From assembly GCA_035079385.1 (NCBI GenBank), contig JAVHKY010000052.1, positions 7,812,001 through 7,876,000 of the forward strand: a stretch of 64,000 nt of DNA, in the 5' to 3' direction. Under the pieces are notes generated by a model. That model did not search any database. It saw nothing but the letters and a program-made list of their open reading frames with translations, and was not told the DNA's origin. This document shows, piece after piece, positions 55,759 through 64,000 of the stretch; positions within the stretch are counted from its first letter, which is position 1; each line of letters starts with the position of its first letter. The position numbers and the translations under genes are program-made. The DNA comes from Aspidiotus rigidus. Lineage: Eukaryota > Arthropoda > Insecta > Hemiptera > Diaspididae.

Positions 55759-56198
55759 AGCGCTTACGAGAATGCGTTTGTTTACCCTTCATTATTTGGA
55801 CTCCTACTTTTCGGGCAGTCATGCTGCGCTGTTTACCTTTAGTTTATCTGTCTTAATGATTAAATTTCTTTCGATTATCGGCAATTGTCTCTATTAATAG
55901 TTGATAATTTCGTAATAAATGTTACAAATGGAAGATGGGAAATATGAATCTGGAAATTATTCGTAATACTGTCAAGGCAGCGCTTACGAGAATGCGTTTG
56001 TTTACCCTTCATTATTTCGACTCGTACTTTTCGGGCAGTTATGCTGCACTGTTTACCTTTAGTTTACTAGTCTTAATGATTAAATTTTTTTCAATTATCG
56101 GCAATTGCCTCTGTTGATAGTTGATAATTTCGTCATAAATGTTACGAATGAAAATGTTTGAAAGATGGGAAATATTAATCGTGAAATTATTCGCAAGA
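55759..56198. repeat. 220-bp tandem duplication in element X copy B
   Basis: Same pair of units as 7119-7556, at the same spacing. Confidence 0.9.
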
Positions 56199-56598
56199 CC
56201 GTTCTCTATGTTTCGTAATTTCTTATCATTTAAGCGTTTTTCTTTTTATCAGGAAGAAAATACTCGTATTTACGTCTTCATTCTCACATATCAGAAAAAC
56301 AAAGTCAAAACAAATTAGAACATGCATGATCGATCAATTAAAATGAATTGAAATGATTGGTATTTATGACAGGAACTGGCTCAGCTCGACGTTGCATTAA
56401 ATAGATACGGTAGATGTACAAAGCAACGACACACGTATATTACTTTACACATAATGAGATGACACGACTGATCGTCTACATATGAGTGAGTGCCCTCGGA
56501 AGCTTCTCTCCCTTTACATTACATTTCTGATATCTTATATACTAATTATTGAGGAGTTCGTACGCGTCTTTTTCCCAAATATCGAATTGTCGCTTGTT

Positions 56599-57207
56599 AA
56601 CAGGGAACCTGTTTTATGGGGGGCTATTTGAGAAATCTGCCGTGCGCCGTCCGCCGTGCGCCGTCCAGCGAAAAACTTAAAAACATTTCGACCCTCGAGC
56701 CATATATGATAGGAGAGGGACTTAGAAAAATTTCGACTCTCGAGCTATATATGATAGGAGGGGGACTTAGAAAAATTTCGACTCTCGAGCCATATATGAT
56801 AGGAGAGGGACTTAGAAAAATTTCGACTCTCGAGCTATATATGATAGAAGGGGTACTTAGAAAAATATCGACTCTCGAGCCATATATGATAGGAGGGGGA
56901 CTTGGAAAAATTTCGACTCTCGAGCCATATATGATAGGAGAGGGACTTAGAAAAATTTCGACTCTCGAGCTATATATGATAGAAGGGGGACTTAGAAAAA
57001 ATTTCGAATCTCGAGCTATAGATGATAGGAGGGGGACTTAGAAAAATTTCGACTCTCGAGCCATATATGATAGGAGAGGGACTTAGAAAAATTTCGACTG
57101 TCGAGCTATATATGATCTAGGCTTCCTTGAATTTTCAATACCAAATCTCATTCGAATCATAAAACAGGTTCCCTGCGTTCCTCGTTTAACTTCGTTAAGG
57201 AAGCCGT
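56599..57207 (+). mobile_element. Minisatellite-bearing TIR element nested in the 3' LTR
   Basis: Absent from the 5' LTR, where CGCTTGTT runs straight into TGTTTTCATT. The 18-base ends CAGGGAACCTGTTTTATG (56601-56618) and complement (57158-57175) are perfect inverted repeats. About 32 further bases follow the right one (GCGTTCCTCGTTTAACTTCG). A doubled GCCGTGCGCCGTCC stretch and a 45-bp array fill the middle. Related members lie at 54578-54962 and 51650-51753. Confidence 0.85.
56686..57117. repeat. 45-bp minisatellite
   Basis: About 9.6 units of TTTCGACTCTCGAGC, ATATATGATAGGAG and GGGACTTAGAAAAA. The multiple-of-three period keeps a 15-residue repeat open on the + strand, which explains the 141-codon frame at 56616-57041; it is not a gene. 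Confidence 0.95.
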
Positions 57208-57297
57208 CATTTTTGTTTTCATTTACGTTACGTTCGCCTACGGTCACGTTTTGTGCGATTGTAGGTTCGTGACGAGATATGCCAAATTCTCGTCACA

Positions 57298-58722
57298 GGT
57301 CCAACCCCCCAAATTTTGAAAAAGATACAAGCTTTTTTATTCCAATTTTGTAGATCTCGTATGAATTCCTCATAAATTTTGACAAATAAGTACATGACAT
57401 GAAAACATATAAAACATAAATAAATAAATGAAAATTTGAATGTACAAGATATAAGCATGATTGTGAGGTACATTTGTCAAGTGAATGTACTAATTCTGGT
57501 ATAAACAGAGTAATGTGAATAGAGAATAATACAAGTGCGATCATCTGGCGAAGTATTGTGTAATTCAACTATGTTTTGGGTATTAATTCTGTGCACAATG
57601 AGGTGTTTGAGGCGCAAGTTGTACGAGTTTTGGACCAACTGTACCGTTGACGGAGGGTGTCACCAAGATGTTTGCCATGATTGTATATTTACATGCGTCC
57701 GACGGTAAGTTTTCCCGCATTGGTCATCCAGAATACGATTTTCGTCAAAATAGTGGTGGCAGGATGTTAGCCGTATAGATGGTGTTCGGGTATAAGTGAC
57801 TTTCGAGCACCCTACGATGTGTCCAGAGCCAGGAAGCATTCTGTACCAAGAGTTGTATAAGGTTGGCGCAATACGTCCGCAAATTATGGATCATCGGTAT
57901 GAATATCTTATTTACTAAATGCTTAAAAAAAAATTTACATGTGTTTTTTTTTTTTTTTTTTTTTACATTTTACATTTTGGTATCATGTGACCATATTTGT
58001 ATTATATCTAGAAAAATACAAGAACTAAAGAATCCAAATGAGTAGAGTGTTAGGTTAATTGAGTCCTAATGAAACAGTGATCTATACATATTATCTTCAT
58101 CATTTTTTTTGTACATATCCCTTTCTAGTTTCTCCAGATCTAATTCACCCTTGAAAGTTTCCACAAATTATATTGCCCTTTTTAATTAATATGCTGATTT
58201 CTTCTATTTTTGGATACAACACAGATGTTAAGCGCCTTTTTTCTAAGTTTGCTAGAGTCGAAAATTTCCTCGAACTGATTTTTCTTAATCATCGTACGTA
58301 GGGTTTGACAGTTTCGACCTAAACACGTTTTATTTTGATTCAGATATTCGTATGCAATATTGCTAATTTTTCATGAAACAGTCTATCGCTAGAATTAGTT
58401 TGTTTAGTAGAGGTGTTATAGCATGCTTGTAAATAATAATATCATTCTTATTCTCTCTAAATATTACTCGTTTTTGTCATTTTCACAACATCGATCTCCG
58501 TTCTTTTGACCACGGCGTTTACATGGTATAAGCATAATACAAATTTCACTATCATTCATGGTCTGTGGTAGAGATCGTTATACAGATACTTTGGTTTGCA
58601 AAGAGTCTTAGGTACATATTTATTATTAAAATATAGGTGTTATGGTTCCGGAAATTATACGAATTTTACTCTCTGCTCTCCTCAGCACTGTATATTATGG
58701 GCGACGTGATCAGCGCCGCTCA
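57298..58722. other. 3' region of the LTR retrotransposon, non-coding on its own strand
   Basis: Between the Pol stop and the 3' LTR lie 1.4 kb without a recognisable env. An 18-base T-run sits near 57947. On the + strand (antisense) a 45-codon Cys-rich frame is found at 57571-57708 (separate entry), and further coding-like text occurs at 57805-57895 (MCPEPGSILYQELYKVG). Confidence 0.4.
57571..57708 (+). CDS. Small Cys-rich antisense reading frame
   Basis: Forty-five codons starting MFWVLILCTMRCL, a short hydrophobic N-terminus. Five Cys are spaced close in the second half (C24, C30, C35, C38, C43: TNCTVDGGCHQDVCHDC). GGTAAGT overlaps the stop, so the same bases could be a splice donor. It might be a captured host exon for a secreted Cys-rich peptide, or chance. 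No family is claimed. Confidence 0.2.
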   Translation: MFWVLILCTMRCLRRKLYEFWTNCTVDGGCHQDVCHDCIFTCVRR

Positions 58723-61700
58723 TTACTTGTTGTTTTGTGCCCTAGAATTATATTTTTTGACTCTCCGAGCGTGAACTAGCTCGTCCTTTCCGTCGAGATC
58801 GATGACGAAAAGAGTTGGCGATTCGACTTTTGTTACCTTGTATGGCCCTGTGTAGACAGTATCCGTCTTTCTAGTGAAAACATTCTCTAGCGTCACTAAG
58901 TCCCCTACTTGAATTTTGATATCCCTAAACTTCTTATTGTGGTGGGCTGCATATCTATTGAAATTATCTTGTAGGATTTGTGGTATCCTTCTTCTAAGCT
59001 CTTCTATTTTTTTATTTTCGATACTCCCTCCCCCTTCATCTGGAATGTCGTATTTGTTCTTTAAGTACCTGTCTTTCTCTGAAAAAACTATGGAGGCCGG
59101 GCTATATCCCTCTAATTGAGCTGAAGGGGTGTTGTTATGAGCCCTCATTATCATACGGATAGTTTTTATTATGTCGTTCTTCTTCAAACCTTCTAAGATT
59201 AGACAAGCAAGAGCTGTGGAGATGGAGGGATGCACTCGTTCAATAACAGAGTTGGTGTATGGGGAGTACTTTATACTGTTTTTTAATATAATCCCATTCT
59301 CCTCACAGAATTCCTTTAGTTCTCTCGATTTGAAGACGCTACCGTGATCTGTTTTAAAGAATCGGGGCGCTGGAAAGATGGACATGATTTCTTCTAGAAA
59401 ATTTATAACAGTTGAAGCGGTGATTGTGTGATATGCCCTAAGGAAAACAAATTTTGAAAAGTTGCAGATTGATGTCAAGATGTATACGTCTTTTGAAGAA
59501 TATTTAAAAGGACCCAGTATATCTGCATTTAATTGATAAAATATTCGATCATCCTTCCTGCACCCTTCTTTTATTTTACCATATTTAAATTTCGATTTTT
59601 TTACTAATTGACATTCGTGACAGGACCTAACATAATTTTTAACGTCAGTATATAAGTTTGGCCAGAAAAATTGATTAGCAAGTTTATTGTATGTTCTTTC
59701 GATCCCCGAGTGATTACCTGTAAGAAGTCCACTATGAGCATCCTGCAGAAATTTGGTGCGAAGTTTTTCAGGTATATAAGATAGTTCTAGTTTCTTATTT
59801 TTGTTGAATTTTTTAAAACTCACAACTTGATTCTTGTTCAGGCAGTATCTTCTAGAGTCCCTGACTAGTTTATCAATTTCTTTTTTGGTGAATTCTTTCT
59901 CATCTAGCCTCTCTTTCGATAGGATTTTCTTAAGCGCACCTATGATCCTATCCCCTTCTTGATCTTTAATAAATTTATTATTATTAGGTTCGCTCGTGAT
60001 GCAGTTTATAGTATTAGTGTCCTCCTGCTCGAAAGTTCTGGATAGAGCGTCTGGTATTATATTGTCGTCACCTTTTATGTGTTCGATCTCGAATTCAAAT
60101 GAGTTTAGGACATCGGTTATGCGTGCAATTCGAGAAGGATGTAGAGTTGTGCCTTCATTAATTTTTCTAGAGATGAGATTCTTACTATCGGTTTGTACTT
60201 TAAATTTCTTGAGGAAGAGATATTTCCGAAAGTGTTTTAAGGCTTTGCTTAAAGCTATTAGTTCTAGATCGAGACTGCACAGATGTTTTTTTGTAGGTGG
60301 AAGTTTTTCCGAAAAATAAGCAACAGGTTTTACGATTTTGTCTGTGGGATCTCTTTGGCTCAATACTGCACCTATTCCGTAACTACTGCCGTCCACTGCT
60401 AAAATCGTTTCTCTTTCAGGATCGAAAATTTGCAACACAGGTTGCGAGGTAATTTGTTCTTTTAATTTTTTGAAAGCCTCATCGCATTCTATAGTCCACT
60501 TAATCGGTTGTTTCGAGTCCGTTTTTCCTTTTAAGAGGTCCATAATCGGTTTAGCCGTGTTGACAAAATCTTTCATAAATTTTCTATAATAACTAAAATG
60601 TGAAATGAAACCCCTGACTTGCTTTACGTTTTGGGTGGGAGGGTATCTCCTAGGGTAATAATTATTTCTGAAACCATATTCATTATAACTTGATCTCTGG
60701 CCACTAAACTCTCCTTGCTCTTGAAAAGGTTCCCTGTTTTGGATTTTGTTAATTGAAGTATTCTTTTCTTTTATTAACTCGTCTAGCTTTTTATTTATTT
60801 CCTCAATATTATCGTCTTTTTTATCTTTCATCCCTTCACCAAGTTTTTTTTCTAACTCTAACTTTACTATTTTGTTTATGTTGTTCCTACTTCCTTCTTC
60901 ACTCTTTTCTCTGTCCCTCGCTTTTTTAAGGATTTCCTCTCTCTTTAAATTCTTTTTCAAATCTGACGTGGTTTGTACGGGTATTATGTTTATTCTTTCT
61001 CTAATTTCCCTTTTTATTACGTGATTGCATTTATCTTCCTCGCTCATGTTTGGATTGAATACGTTGCATAGTTCTATTACTCTTTCGTGGTAGTCGGTCA
61101 TGCTCTCGTCCTCCCCTTGTTTAGCTTCCATGAATTCAGCTGTTATGGTTAGTCCATCTTTTTGGAATTTATTTCTTAGCTCTGTTTTAAGATCAACCCA
61201 ATTTATGCCAGTATCCCTATTAGTTATCAGATTACACAGCCATTCCGCTGCCCTACCGTTTAGAGCTTTTGCAGCATGTCGAAGTTTCTGTTCCTCACTC
61301 CATTTGTTCAATTTCCCACAAGCTTCTAGACTCTTGATGAATTTGTTTACGTCGTCATTCTCCTTTCCTGAAAATTTTTGCGGTTCTATGTTTCCTAATT
61401 GCAATGTAGTGATTTCCCTAATCATTTCGTCCATATTTATTCCTTTTTCTTCTGGTGGCTCGATGAAACTCTTGTTAGCTATGTCAGGCTCCTCGTCCCT
61501 ATAAGTTTTTCCCAGAAGTTGACTAATAGTACCTCCAAAACTTTTTCTGGGGGGCACAAAGGTGTAATTATCGTCTATTTCACTGTCGTTTAGCGTTACC
61601 TGGCCAATGATCTCCTTAATTTCCTGTCCGCACTCTAGTCTCTCTAATTTTAAATTTAGTTCGTGGATTGCTTCTATTTCTATTTTCAAACGTTCATTCA

Positions 61701-61875
61701 CCTGCTCTGGTACTTTCTCTAGGAATCTAGCTAGATATTTCTTGTATCTATCACTGTCCTTAACTTTTTGGCTCGTATTTTTATTATAGATCACTCTTTC
61801 ATCTAGTTGACCACCTAACGTATTGACTAGATATTTAGATTCTTCTAATTTAAGCTTATATACCCACGAAGTCAT
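58723..61875 (-). CDS. Fused Gag / RT-thumb / RNase H / integrase polyprotein (internally deleted Pol)
   Basis: A 1050-codon uninterrupted frame. Residues about 165-330 are a Gypsy-type Gag (EPQKFSGKENDDVNKFIKSL, HAAKALNGRAAEWL, MTDYHERVIELC). Near residue 410 the text passes from YYPRRYPP directly into TQNVKQVRGFISHFSYYRKF, the RT thumb/connection. Zinc knuckles, protease and the RT fingers and palm with its DD box are missing. RNase H follows (AVDGSSYGIGAVLS near 495, LDLELIALSKAL, VQTDSKNLI). Integrase is complete: HSGLLTGNHSG to CHECQL (711-755), then NADILGPF, FKTDHGSVF, IERVH (about 783-880) and a C-terminal GPY-like region (YTGPYKVTKV). The deletion kept the frame open, so an RNase H/integrase-bearing product could still be made, but autonomous copying is impossible. 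Confidence 0.9.
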   Translation of the reverse strand: MTSWVYKLKLEESKYLVNTLGGQLDERVIYNKNTSQKVKDSDRYKKYLARFLEKVPEQVNERLKIEIEAIHELNLKLERLECGQEIKEIIGQVTLNDSEIDDNYTFVPPRKSFGGTISQLLGKTYRDEEPDIANKSFIEPPEEKGINMDEMIREITTLQLGNIEPQKFSGKENDDVNKFIKSLEACGKLNKWSEEQKLRHAAKALNGRAAEWLCNLITNRDTGINWVDLKTELRNKFQKDGLTITAEFMEAKQGEDESMTDYHERVIELCNVFNPNMSEEDKCNHVIKREIRERINIIPVQTTSDLKKNLKREEILKKARDREKSEEGSRNNINKIVKLELEKKLGEGMKDKKDDNIEEINKKLDELIKEKNTSINKIQNREPFQEQGEFSGQRSSYNEYGFRNNYYPRRYPPTQNVKQVRGFISHFSYYRKFMKDFVNTAKPIMDLLKGKTDSKQPIKWTIECDEAFKKLKEQITSQPVLQIFDPERETILAVDGSSYGIGAVLSQRDPTDKIVKPVAYFSEKLPPTKKHLCSLDLELIALSKALKHFRKYLFLKKFKVQTDSKNLISRKINEGTTLHPSRIARITDVLNSFEFEIEHIKGDDNIIPDALSRTFEQEDTNTINCITSEPNNNKFIKDQEGDRIIGALKKILSKERLDEKEFTKKEIDKLVRDSRRYCLNKNQVVSFKKFNKNKKLELSYIPEKLRTKFLQDAHSGLLTGNHSGIERTYNKLANQFFWPNLYTDVKNYVRSCHECQLVKKSKFKYGKIKEGCRKDDRIFYQLNADILGPFKYSSKDVYILTSICNFSKFVFLRAYHTITASTVINFLEEIMSIFPAPRFFKTDHGSVFKSRELKEFCEENGIILKNSIKYSPYTNSVIERVHPSISTALACLILEGLKKNDIIKTIRMIMRAHNNTPSAQLEGYSPASIVFSEKDRYLKNKYDIPDEGGGSIENKKIEELRRRIPQILQDNFNRYAAHHNKKFRDIKIQVGDLVTLENVFTRKTDTVYTGPYKVTKVESPTLFVIDLDGKDELVHARRVKKYNSRAQNNK

Positions 61876-62235
61876 AAATATAGCAAATATCCCCCAAAAT
61901 GCATTAAGTTAATTTCTTATTAATAATTTTCTTTACAGGTACCGACCGTATTGATGCGCTGTGAGCTGGATCTGCTGTTGTAGATATCCATAAACCGTTG
62001 TAAATATTCGTATTAATATATCGTTGTTTGTTGTCGATTTACTTCCTTTTTTCATTGCGAAGCATTGATGACTGTGTTGACACGGCTATGAAAACGAAAA
62101 CGATTGTGGCGATTCGTAATATATTCGTCAAAAAAAACTGCTTACTGCAACCAATCTGCCGTTGTTGATAGACGAGCTCGCATTTTCTTGCCTACGCGTT
62201 ACCAAAAACAGATTCGCTTTTCGGTGGATTCGATA

Positions 62236-62250
62236 CGACGTTGGGCGCCA
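62236..62250 (-). promoter_or_regulatory. tRNA-Lys-type primer-binding site
   Basis: The minus strand reads TGGCGCCCAACGTCG, two bases inside the 5' LTR. TGGCGCCCAAC is the primer site complementary to tRNA-Lys used by several retroelements. Confidence 0.85.
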
Positions 62251-62252
62251 CT

Positions 62253-62570
62253 TATGACGGGAACTGGCTCAGCTCGACGTTGCATTAAATAGATACGGTA
62301 GATGTACAAAGCAACGACACACGTATATTACTTTATACATAATGAGATGACACGACTGATCGTCTACATATGAGTGAGTGCCCTCGGAAGCTTCTCTCCC
62401 TTTACATTACATTTCTGATATCTTATATACTAATTATTGAGGAGTTCGTACGCGTCTTTTTCCCAAATATCGAATTGTCGCTTGTTTGTTTTCATTTACG
62501 TTACGTTCGCCTACGGTCACGTTTTGTGCGATTGTAGGTTTGTGACGAGATGTGCCAAATTCTCGTCACA
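62253..62570 (-). repeat. 5' LTR of the LTR retrotransposon
   Basis: 318 bp, TGTGACGAGAATTTGGCACA.. to ..CCAGTTCCCGTCATA on the minus strand. Intact reference copy for the interrupted 3' LTR. Transcription of the element should start within it and run leftward. Confidence 0.92.
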
Positions 62571-62664
62571 GTATTATAACTAATAAAGAAGAACACGTAT
62601 GAATTATTGTTATTTGGAATTAATTGAAATTTGTGTACGATTCAGAATACAACCTTGAGTGTAA

Positions 62665-63335
62665 TTCAAATTTTGATTCTATTAATTTTTCATGGTTTGT
62701 TTCTTAGTCTAATTTAAACATATTCCAATTGATTCCATCATTTTTTTATGGTTTCTCCGTGGTTTCCCCCTTGGTCTAACTGAAATGAATGTTGATACTA
62801 TCGATCTATTCATGGTTTCACCCTGAGTCTAATTTAAATGTTGATTTCATCAATTTTTTATGGTTTCTTCCTTAGTCTAATTCAAATTTTGAATTTATCA
62901 ATTTTTCATGGTTTCTTTTTTAGTCTAATTGAATCATATTGGTTCCATCAATTTTTTTATGGTTTCTTCCCTGGTCTAACTCAAATGTTGATTCTATCAA
63001 TCTATTTATGGTTTCTCCCTGAGTCTATGTTGATTCCATCAATTTTTCATGGTTTCTTCCCTGGTCTAACTCAAATGTTGATTCTATCAATCGATTTATG
63101 GTTTCTCCCTATAAGTCTAATTTAAATGTTGATTCCATCAATTTTTTTTATGGTTTCTTCCTTAGTCTAATTGAAACTATTGATTCCATCAATTTTTCAT
63201 CATGGTTTCTTCCTTAGTCTAATTGAAACTATTGATTCCATTAATTTTTTTATGGTTCTTTCCTTGGTCTTACTCAAATGTTGATTCTAGTAATTCATTT
63301 TTGATTTCTCCTTCGGCCTAATTCAAATTTTGATG
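62665..63335. repeat. 48-bp minisatellite in element X copy B
   Basis: About 14 units of the same repeat as 7815-8880. The shorter array accounts for much of the size difference between the two copies of element X. Confidence 0.9.
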
Positions 63336-64000
63336 CGGACTATGTATTTTTAAATGAATTTAAAAATGTAATTTTTGTAGACGATCTTTTCCGCGAGGAG
63401 GATATGTCATAAATTACTTTTAAATTATGTCATATTGTTACTAGAAATAAATTAGTTCTCCCTCACTCATATGAAACTCATTGCGTGAATACCATTCCTG
63501 TAACACTCCATATAACGATCTTTTATGCAATGTGTAAAGTCACAAAACATCGCATTTTTCTGTTATTATTCACCCACATAAATTTACGTGCGATTTGTAA
63601 AGTCTGAAAACATCGCGTTTTTGTGTTATTATTCCTCCACATAAATTTACTGTTATCGTAGAAAAATAATTTTAATAAAAAAAAAAGGTTTAAAACGAAT
63701 TTCCGAAAAAAAGAAAATTTACAAAAAATAGTCTGAACGGGGCTCGAACCAGGGTTCAAATGACAAAACTTTGCATTTTAAGAAGAACATACGTGGCTAG
63801 CAACGCACACGCGTCGACGAGCGTGGCTAAAAACACGCTTACCTACTTGTACCGTCAACCTACTTGTACCGTGACATATATAATGGCACGCGAAAATGAA
63901 TATTTGAACGCAAAGATTTTTCAGAGTAAGAAATACAGAAAATAACTACTTCTTATATTTGATTCACGCGACGATGTACACACGTCCTTATTAATATAAT

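Larger units (their letters stand above)
56365..57297 (-). repeat. 3' LTR of the LTR retrotransposon (with nested insertion)
   Basis: Matches the 5' LTR over 56365-56598 and about 57208-57297, with only a few changes (GACAGG for GACGGG, AGATATGCC for AGATGTGCC). A G-rich tract (GGGGGGTTGGACC, minus strand) abuts it at 57298 and may be the polypurine tract. Confidence 0.9.
56365..62570 (-). mobile_element. LTR retrotransposon with internal Gag-Pol deletion
   Basis: Right LTR 62253-62570 (318 bp) and left LTR 56365-57297 (same sequence plus a nested element) are nearly identical. They start TGTGACGAGAA and end ..CCGTCATA on the minus strand. GTATT flanks both sides (56360-56364, 62571-62575), and copy A of element X shows the uninterrupted site. 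A tRNA-Lys-type primer site and one long open frame lie inside. It belongs to the Gypsy/Ty3 group by its integrase and RNase H motifs. Confidence 0.92.
55385..63883. mobile_element. Element X, copy B, split by two insertions
   Basis: Same ends and order as copy A (6963-10589): TTATATATGTTACGGTACAA at the left and the complement-type TTGTACCGTGACATATATAA at the right. Without the MITE (55468-55688) and the LTR retrotransposon (56365-62570) it is about 2.1 kb. It lacks the pogo insertion of copy A. Its left flank is the dispersed repeat (CGTATTAACAAAA) but the right flank is not, so a deletion or rearrangement followed insertion. Confidence 0.75.

Noticed and set aside
56616..57041. 141-codon repetitive + strand frame
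   Set aside because: It is the 45-bp minisatellite read through; the multiple-of-three period keeps it open.

Overview
This is arthropod, most likely insect, genomic DNA dominated by transposable elements. The evidence is intron-split coding sequence with GT/AG borders, Gypsy and BEL/Pao LTR retrotransposons, Jockey/CR1-type, R1-type and I-type LINE pieces, a Penelope-like GIY-YIG fragment, hAT, pogo and MULE relics, and many MITEs with clean target-site duplications (TSDs). I see no bacterial operon, rRNA, convincing tRNA or CRISPR array. The species cannot be named from the sequence.

Host genes. Three exons with matching splice phases (12200-12386, 14383-14546, 28399-28461, + strand) encode the C-terminal part and stop of a kynurenine aminotransferase (KYAT-like, class I/II PLP enzyme). 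Its last intron is about 13.85 kb and is packed with transposons. Upstream exons were not found. A second + strand gene probably starts at 30531-30714 (49-codon exon with a GT donor), possibly a Tret1-like sugar transporter. An unidentified short coding-like stretch lies at 29075-29458.

Layout. 1-5.6 kb: Gypsy element on the minus strand with an intact 1.4-kb-residue gag-pol reading frame. 5.6-6.7 kb: simple repeats. 7-10.6 kb: copy A of an undescribed-looking ~2.1-2.5-kb TIR element ('element X') with a 220-bp tandem duplication and a 48-bp minisatellite, interrupted by a pogo derivative. 12-28.5 kb: KYAT region holding MITEs, a hAT tail, a Gypsy gag relic, an I-type LINE tail, a broken Jockey/CR1 LINE, a miniature LTR element (TRIM) with a MITE at its LTR junction, and a TIR element around a Penelope fragment. 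30-35 kb: AT-rich DNA with two MITEs. 36.7-42.3 kb: degraded BEL/Pao element. 42.9-43.6 kb: likely MULE/SWIM transposase tail. 44.0-48.2 kb: Russian-doll nest of at least five TIR elements, carrying an R1 LINE tail and a candidate tiny spliced gene. 48.8-51.4 kb: 140-bp repeats in opposite orientation on either side of a ~117-bp repeat array. 51.8-55.4 kb: second block of a dispersed repeat family also found at 17.9-20.6 kb, with a FLYWCH transposon relic. 55.4-63.9 kb: copy B of element X, split by a complete-ended LTR retrotransposon (5-bp TSD, tRNA-Lys-type primer site). That element's single long frame joins Gag directly to the RT thumb, RNase H and integrase, so protease and the RT catalytic core are missing. 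Its 3' LTR is itself interrupted by a minisatellite-bearing element.

How it fits together. The two copies of element X, and paired filled and empty sites elsewhere, let the order of insertions be read from the sequence alone. The most interesting structures are the in-frame deletion retroelement, the nested palindrome at 44-48 kb, the 45-bp-minisatellite TIR family and element X. All similarities rest on motif recognition and comparison within the window; no database was searched.
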